From: Anaerolineales bacterium
GTDB taxonomy: Bacteria > Chloroflexota > Anaerolineae > Anaerolineales > Villigracilaceae
Direction: 5' to 3'
Length of the DNA stretch: 64,000 nt
Assembly (NCBI GenBank): GCA_030834895.1
Contig: JAUQXA010000026.1
Span: 1 to 64,000, forward strand
Shown: positions 58,867 to 64,000 of the stretch, in pieces
How the letters are laid out: every line of letters starts with the position of its first letter
Numbering within the stretch: the first letter of the stretch is position 1
Notes under the pieces: model-generated
Told to the model about the DNA's origin: nothing
What the model saw: only the letters and a program-made list of their open reading frames with translations
Database searches by the model: none
Translations under genes and position numbers: made by a program

Positions 58867-61800
58867 TTACCCATTTACCAAATTATCTAAAACATCCAAC
58901 AACTTCACCATCCAATTTTCCTCTTTGGATACCGTCACCCAATAAGCGGATTTGCCGCCGCGGACTCCATCTCCCAAATCGGGGAGGCGCACTGGCTTCG
59001 ACCCGCTCAGCCCGGCGTCCGACCCGTCGGCTGGTGACGTGTACTTGAGCAGAATCTGCCCCGACGATTCCTGACTCACCGCAGACAAGCCAGCTTTCTC
59101 GGCGCGGAGTTTGACCCGCATCTGGTACAGCAGGTTTTGCACCATCTCAGGCAATTGGCCAAACCTGTCACGGAATTCAGAACCGAGCGCATCAAGTTCA
59201 GTTTCGTCACGCAAATCCGCAATACGGCGGTACAACCGCAGGCGCAATTCCTGGTCGGAGATGTAGTCGCTGGGAATGCCGATGGCGAGGGGCAGGTCAA
59301 CGTTGACAGGAAGGGAGAGGGGAAGATTCAAGGATGAAGGAGAAAGGATGAAGGATGAATCTTCCTGAGCATCGACTTTCGACCCTTCGACAAGCTCAGG
59401 GCGGCGCGTTTGACCCGCAATGTGTCGCAACCGTCGCACCGCATCCGCCAACATTCTCGTATAAAGGTGGAAGCCGACGGACTGGATGTATCCGTGCTGA
59501 CGGGTTCCGAGCAAGTCACCCGCGCCGCGAATTTCGAGATCGCGCATGGCAATCGAGTAGCCCGCGCCGAGCTGGGTGTTTTCGGCAATGACCTCCAGCC
59601 GCGCTTGACCATCCTGTGTGGGCGCCATCTTGTTGTGACGGAAGAAATAGGAATACGCCCGCATCGCGCCGCGGCCCACCCGTCCGCGAAGTTGATAGAG
59701 TTGTGCAAGCCCGAAGGTGTCGGCGCGGTCAACGATCAGCGTGTTGGCATTGGGGATGTCCAAGCCCGATTCGATAATGGTCGTGCAAAGCAGAATGTCG
59801 ATCTCACCCATGTTGAAGCGGTGCATCACGTTAGCAAGCTGGCTTTCCGCCATCTGCCCGTGACCGATGTCCACCCGCGCTTCGGGGACGAGTTTGTTGA
59901 GGTGCGCCTTCATCGCGTCAATTGTGTTCACGCGGTTATGGACGAAGAAAATCTGTCCGCCACGCTCCAACTCGCGCAGAATCGCCTGACGCACCAATCG
60001 CGGTGAATATGGTCCAACGTGCGTCACAATCGGCAGGCGTTCTTCGGGCGGTGTGTTCAAATTGGAGATGTCGCGCACGCCCGTCAGCGCCATATAAAGC
60101 GTGCGGGGAATCGGCGTGGCGGTCAGGGTCAGCACATCCACTTCGGTACGTAGTTTCTTCAAATGCTCCTTGTGCGTCACACCAAAGCGTTGTTCTTCAT
60201 CAATCACCACCAGCCCCAAATCTTTGAACTCGACATCGGCTGAAATCAAACGGTGCGTGCCGACAACGATATCAATTTCACCAAGCGCAAGTTTGAACAA
60301 AATCTCGGTCTGCTCGTGGGGCGTGCGGAAGCGCGAAAGCATTTCCACGGTGACAGGGAAAGCCGCCAGCCGCTGGGAGAAGGTCTCGAAGTGCTGCTGC
60401 GCCAAAACGGTAGTCGGCACGAGAACCGCCGCCTGCTTGCCGCTCATCACCGCCTTGAACGCGGCACGCAGGGCAACCTCGGTTTTCCCATAGCCCACAT
60501 CGCCGCAAAGCAAACGATCCATCGGGCGGGCGCGCTCCATGTCGCGCTTGATGTCGGCGATGGCTTTCTTCTGGTCATCGGTTTCAACGTAGGGAAAACT
60601 GTCTTCGAGTTCGCGCTGCCACTGCGAATCAGCCGCAAAGGAAAAGCCCTCCACCACTTGACGCCGCGCGTACAAATCGAGCAAGTCCTCGGCAACCTTT
60701 TGCACCGCCTCCTGTACCCGCTCCTTGGTTTCAGACCAACCCTGTCCGCCAAGATGGTCGAGGCTGGGCTTGCCACCGTCCGCGCCGACGTAACGGGTAA
60801 GTCGATCTGCTTGATGGACGGGAACAAACAATGTGTCGGAGTTATCATACTCGACGGCGAGAAACTCCCGTTCGTGACCTTCCAACTGCCGCTGGATCAA
60901 TCCCGCAAAACGTCCGATGCCGTGGTCAACGTGAACCACGTAATCGCCAACCAACAAATCGGCATACAAAGACTCGGGCGTCTCGGCGGCTTGCTTCTGT
61001 CGAACCCGCGACTGTGGACGTTCCCAGCCGAAGATTTCGGAGTCAGAGATTAGATGAGTAGGGAGTGGATGAGTAGCGAGGGTGAAGCCTTCGGAAAGCG
61101 AGGCTTCGATAAATTGGAGATTGGGATGTTCTGAATCGGGATAATGCTCCAACCAAAGTTCGTGCAAACGTGAAGACTGACGCGAAACAATGAAGACCTG
61201 CTCGCCTCTTTCGACAATCGGGGTGAGATATTCGATGAACGGTTTGAGCCGTCCGCCGAATCTTTCATCGTGCCCAAACTGCTCCGCCAAACTAACGGCT
61301 GATGACTGGTCACTGATCACTGCTTCGGTGGAGTGACCCAACTCAATAGAGGCAAAGCCACCCAACGTATCGTGCAACTCCGACCACGGCACGTACGGGA
61401 CGGGAAAATCCTTCGCAAGCGTGCCTTCTTCAATACTCTCCTGCCTGAACTTGAGCGCCTGCTCTTCCACCTCATTTGCCATCGCCTCGACCATACTCAG
61501 ATCGTCCACCAAAACCAACGCGCGTTGCGGCAGATAATCCAAAAGCGATGCGGGCATGGAATGCAACAGCGGGATGTGAAACTCGGAAAGCGTCACCCCG
61601 TCGTCAACAGTCTCCGCCAAAAACTCGCGCGCGGGCGTGACGAGAATCGTCTCCAGTTTTTCAACCGTCCTTTGCGTGGCTGGGTCAAACTGACGGATGG
61701 TCTCGATCTCGTCGCCGAAGAAATCCAGGCGGACGGGATGGGAGTCGGTGGAGGTCCACACGTCCAACAATCCGCCGCGATGCGAGAACTGACCAGGCTC

Positions 61801-62328
61801 CAAAACGGTGTTCACCCGCTGATAGCCGATCCTCGCCCACTCGCGGATCAGGGCTTCGGGTTGGATGGTCTGGTTTACTGACAGCTTCTTGCACGCCTTG
61901 AGAAAATCACGCCGAGGCAAAGTACGCGTCATCAGCGAGCGGACGGAAGTCACAATGATGGGCGGCGAAGGTGGCTTTTGTGTAAATGGTAAATGGTAAG
62001 TGGAGAGGACGGTCAATGCCTGCAAGCGGTCACGACGGGTGGCGATTCCCCAGGCGGCGTCTTCATAGAAAAGCGGATTCGGCTCCGCGAACAGATAGCG
62101 CGGCGACTTGACCCAAAAGCCAAGTTCATCGAACAACGCGAGGGCATGGTCCGCGCGGTCAGTGACCAGCAGAATCGGACGGTTCAAGTCCGCTTGCAGG
62201 ATGGCAAGCAGCGGCAGCCTCGCGGCGCGCGGAAGTCCCAAGCCAGGGAGAGTCCGCCCTGCTTGAATGTGGGTCAGCAGTTGCTGGTAAGAAGGTGAAG
62301 CGCGAAGATTACTTGGGAGTTCCATCAT
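58867..62328 (-). CDS. mfd: Transcription-repair coupling factor
   Basis: The 1153-residue protein has the UvrB-like N-terminus and the RNA polymerase-interaction domain near residue 480 ([20 protein letters not shown]). The RecG-like motor has Walker [18 protein letters not shown] and box [17 protein letters not shown]. The TRCF domain is C-terminal. Mfd removes stalled polymerase and recruits UvrA. Several stretches appear repeat-encoded and absent from ordinary Mfd: around residues 105-118, 335-345 and 970-1000 ([19 protein letters not shown]). They sit between domains or in loops, so function may be kept. Confidence 0.95.
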   Translation of the reverse strand: MMELPSNLRASPSYQQLLTHIQAGRTLPGLGLPRAARLPLLAILQADLNRPILLVTDRADHALALFDELGFWVKSPRYLFAEPNPLFYEDAAWGIATRRDRLQALTVLSTYHLPFTQKPPSPPIIVTSVRSLMTRTLPRRDFLKACKKLSVNQTIQPEALIREWARIGYQRVNTVLEPGQFSHRGGLLDVWTSTDSHPVRLDFFGDEIETIRQFDPATQRTVEKLETILVTPAREFLAETVDDGVTLSEFHIPLLHSMPASLLDYLPQRALVLVDDLSMVEAMANEVEEQALKFRQESIEEGTLAKDFPVPYVPWSELHDTLGGFASIELGHSTEAVISDQSSAVSLAEQFGHDERFGGRLKPFIEYLTPIVERGEQVFIVSRQSSRLHELWLEHYPDSEHPNLQFIEASLSEGFTLATHPLPTHLISDSEIFGWERPQSRVRQKQAAETPESLYADLLVGDYVVHVDHGIGRFAGLIQRQLEGHEREFLAVEYDNSDTLFVPVHQADRLTRYVGADGGKPSLDHLGGQGWSETKERVQEAVQKVAEDLLDLYARRQVVEGFSFAADSQWQRELEDSFPYVETDDQKKAIADIKRDMERARPMDRLLCGDVGYGKTEVALRAAFKAVMSGKQAAVLVPTTVLAQQHFETFSQRLAAFPVTVEMLSRFRTPHEQTEILFKLALGEIDIVVGTHRLISADVEFKDLGLVVIDEEQRFGVTHKEHLKKLRTEVDVLTLTATPIPRTLYMALTGVRDISNLNTPPEERLPIVTHVGPYSPRLVRQAILRELERGGQIFFVHNRVNTIDAMKAHLNKLVPEARVDIGHGQMAESQLANVMHRFNMGEIDILLCTTIIESGLDIPNANTLIVDRADTFGLAQLYQLRGRVGRGAMRAYSYFFRHNKMAPTQDGQARLEVIAENTQLGAGYSIAMRDLEIRGAGDLLGTRQHGYIQSVGFHLYTRMLADAVRRLRHIAGQTRRPELVEGSKVDAQEDSSFILSPSSLNLPLSLPVNVDLPLAIGIPSDYISDQELRLRLYRRIADLRDETELDALGSEFRDRFGQLPEMVQNLLYQMRVKLRAEKAGLSAVSQESSGQILLKYTSPADGSDAGLSGSKPVRLPDLGDGVRGGKSAYWVTVSKEENWMVKLLDVLDNLVNG
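59383..59401. repeat. CCCTTCGACAAGCTCAGGG repeat inside mfd
   Basis: This 19-bp palindromic word differs by one base from that in attC site A (23527-23545). Here it is translated as part of RRPELVEGS near residue 977. Adjacent GGATGAAGG words at 59335-59360 are also read in frame. Confidence 0.8.
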
Positions 62329-63080
62329 GAATTATTCGCCCGAGACAAATCTATACCCAGACTAACAAAAACTTCATCTGCAGACTTACTCCCATCAAGC
62401 CAAAATTCTTTAGTGCCGCCATAAAAAGTTTTGATTACGAAATGAAATCCTTTCGCTTGTTCAAGCATATAAACTATGATTTCCAACGCAATGCAGATTG
62501 CTTTTTGGGCGTCATTTTTATTAAGATAGGGCAGATAATTAAATTCTTTGTCCAAAAATTCTTTTTCATCAGGGTCTGGATAAGTATCGTAAACTATCCC
62601 TCTAACAGCGTTTTCATCAGTTTGAACAAACTCGTGTTCAAATATTACTCTGCACGGATTTCCATGTGAAACACTATTTCTTAATTTTTTTAGTTCAATC
62701 ACCTTGCGATCTATTTCTGCTGGGACAGGAGCAAATTTTTGTTCGTTCCAAACGATCTGCATCCTCGTGCCAAAAGATAATGTTCGCCAGCCTTTCAGAT
62801 TTTTTTCAGTAATAAATATTCTATCTTCAGGTTCAATATACCAACTTGAGTCGCTGTTATCGAAATAGTGATAGGCTAAGTAATTCAACAGACTATCTAC
62901 TGCGTAAAAGCTATGCAAAATACATGAACTGGACAAACGCCATTCAATTAGAAAATCATCATGCCCATTGATTTCCTTTATTTCTGAAATTTGCCGCAAT
63001 TCATCCAACGCTTGAGCAAGATGTTGCTCAAACGGACTAATAACAACAGAATATTTTCTTCTTCCGCCTGGAAACTTCAT
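62325..63080 (-). CDS. Hypothetical protein with a HEPN-like RNxxxH motif
   Basis: The 251-residue protein has no recognised domain. A segment KKLRNSVSHGNPCRV contains R-N-x3-H, a pattern of HEPN-type RNases and related helical proteins. The N-terminal helix LAQALDELRQISEI is amphipathic. The gene is clearly more A/T-rich than neighbours, suggesting acquisition. Its stop overlaps the mfd start by 4 nt (ATGA) and its start is 11 nt from the pth stop, so it is embedded in the pth-mfd unit. HEPN assignment rests on a short motif only. Confidence 0.55.
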   Translation of the reverse strand: MKFPGGRRKYSVVISPFEQHLAQALDELRQISEIKEINGHDDFLIEWRLSSSCILHSFYAVDSLLNYLAYHYFDNSDSSWYIEPEDRIFITEKNLKGWRTLSFGTRMQIVWNEQKFAPVPAEIDRKVIELKKLRNSVSHGNPCRVIFEHEFVQTDENAVRGIVYDTYPDPDEKEFLDKEFNYLPYLNKNDAQKAICIALEIIVYMLEQAKGFHFVIKTFYGGTKEFWLDGSKSADEVFVSLGIDLSRANNS

Positions 63081-63091
63081 AGATTATCCGT

Positions 63092-63676
63092 TTATGCTTC
63101 CCGCACATCACCGTTGAACTTATTCATCGCCGCGTTCAACCCTTTCATCACAAACTCAAAGACGGCGTCGGTGGCGCGATCCAGCACATCGGGTAGGAGT
63201 GTCATGTCGTCCTTCGAGAACTGCTGCAAAACGTAATCCTTCGGGTCCATGCGCCCAGGCGGACGCCCGATGCCGAGGCGCAGGCGCGGAAAATCCTTTG
63301 TCCCGAGTTGTTCGATGGTTGAAGCCATACCACGCTGACCACCAGGTCCACCGCTGGCACGGATGCGAATGGTACCGAGGGGCAGGTCAAGGTCATCATG
63401 AGCGACGATCAGGTTTTCCATCGGCAACTTGTAGAAATTCAAGAGTCCCTGCACCGATTGTCCCGAAAGATTCATATAGGTCTGCGGCTTGGCAAGGATC
63501 AACTTTCGTTCCTGATACAACGCGGACGTGACAATGGCTTTCGATTGCAATCGCATGCCTTGCGCATTCAGCCGCACGGCGATGCGGTCAATCAGCATGA
63601 AGCCGATGTTGTGACGGGTGTCTTTGTATTCGCGTCCTGGGTTACCCAGTCCGATGATGAGGAAGGTTTCGGTCAT
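63092..63676 (-). CDS. pth: Peptidyl-tRNA hydrolase
   Basis: The 194-residue protein starts FLIIGLGNPGREYKDTRHNI, which contains the catalytic His in TRHNIGF. It has YMNLSGQSV and VAHDDLDLPLG. The usual GGHNGLKS loop is changed to GGQRGMAS, but the following LRLGIGRPPGRMDPKDYVL is typical. The enzyme releases tRNA from stalled peptidyl-tRNA. Short GGTAAATGGTGATTGG words precede its start. Confidence 0.93.
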   Translation of the reverse strand: MTETFLIIGLGNPGREYKDTRHNIGFMLIDRIAVRLNAQGMRLQSKAIVTSALYQERKLILAKPQTYMNLSGQSVQGLLNFYKLPMENLIVAHDDLDLPLGTIRIRASGGPGGQRGMASTIEQLGTKDFPRLRLGIGRPPGRMDPKDYVLQQFSKDDMTLLPDVLDRATDAVFEFVMKGLNAAMNKFNGDVREA

Positions 63677-63695
63677 GGTAAATGGTGATTGGTGA

Positions 63696-64000
63696 TTAGT
63701 TCTTGCGGAGGCGGAGAATCAATGAGAAGAAGGCAAACAAGACGAGGGTGATCAATGCCCCACGCGCGAAGTTGGAATTGATCAAGGTTGGTGTCACCGA
63801 GACAGGGTTGGCGGGCAGGGATGTGGGTGAAGGAAAAGTCGGAAGCGCGGTGACGGGTTGCGCTGTCAAGGCGGGCAGCGGAGTTGAAAACTGCGAGGGA
63901 AAAGTTGGCGATGGCGAGGGGGTGGGCAGTGGAACGTCGTTGCGAATCTTCAAGTCCGAGACCACCGCGTCCTGCACGGAGCCATCCTGCAGAGTCACTC
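63696..64000 (-). CDS. C-terminus of a Thr/Pro-rich membrane-anchored protein (partial)
   Basis: The visible part begins outside the window and covers about 100 residues. A Ser/Thr/Pro linker of about 60 residues (PLPTPSPSPTFPSQF) is followed by one membrane segment (GALITLVLFAFFSLIL) and a short basic tail RLRKN. This is a type I membrane-protein end; the N-terminal domain is not visible. A GTG at 63998 is probably internal. Confidence 0.65.
   Translation of the reverse strand, partial: VTLQDGSVQDAVVSDLKIRNDVPLPTPSPSPTFPSQFSTPLPALTAQPVTALPTFPSPTSLPANPVSVTPTLINSNFARGALITLVLFAFFSLILRLRKN

Noticed and set aside
1..64000. CRISPR array, tRNA or rRNA genes
   Set aside because: No regularly spaced direct repeats and no cloverleaf-like segments with a TTCRANY arm were found; a tRNA scan was not possible.

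Overview
The window looks like a chromosomal segment of a Chloroflexota bacterium, probably class Anaerolineae. The inference rests on a NuoC-NuoD fusion, many membrane-anchored or lipoprotein gene products with long Thr/Pro linkers, a MoxR/DUF58/DUF4129 cluster, TATAAT-type extended -10 promoters, and many dispersed palindromic repeats. No rRNA, tRNA or CRISPR array was seen, and no taxonomy search was possible.

Layout. 1-1.3 kb: end of an IS5-family element that interrupts a type I methyltransferase gene (hsdM). 1.3-5.5 kb: two small unknown genes behind near-identical promoters, a drug-efflux MFS pump with a palindromic operator and its TetR regulator, and a frameshifted P-loop kinase. 5.5-12.3 kb (minus): a secreted beta-helix protein, then a DUF4129/MoxR/DUF58 operon. 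12.4-18 kb: DUF309-zinc ribbon, FabL-type enoyl-ACP reductase, PAS-GGDEF cyclase, and two CapA-like lipoproteins. 18-23.2 kb: an iron-sulfur block with a SufR-like regulator divergent from iscX-nuoB-nuoCD-nuoI and an Mrp/ApbC ATPase.

23.2-25.95 kb is the most notable region. Three imperfect palindromes with attC-type ends (RYYYAAC and GTTRRRY cores, 129-153 nt) separate small AT-rich genes, all on the minus strand. The seven-base cores at the two ends of a cassette match as expected for excised circles. No integrase gene is visible, so this looks like an integron cassette array without integrase (CALIN type). One cassette gene has an in-frame TGA, and one attC carries an inserted dispersed repeat.

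26-38 kb: TPR protein, AMMECR1 protein, flavin reductase, C39-like peptidase, two formylglycine-enzyme-like lipoproteins flanking a response regulator, a polytopic membrane protein, an IS630 remnant, and padR-modA-modB without modC. 38-45.3 kb: rpsF-ssb-rpsR with a structured leader, a parvulin, smc and rnc. 45.5-64 kb: aldo-keto reductase, HD hydrolase, DUF3592, miaA (apparent ATT start), acyl-CoA ligase, ftsH, cation efflux, exonuclease III, a CheY-like receiver, DUF192, a LysM-M23 peptidase, a membrane protein, mfd, a HEPN-like gene, pth and a partial Thr/Pro-rich protein.

A second theme is repeats. Several families of palindromes and short-word repeats lie between genes, and some are read in frame inside smc and mfd.
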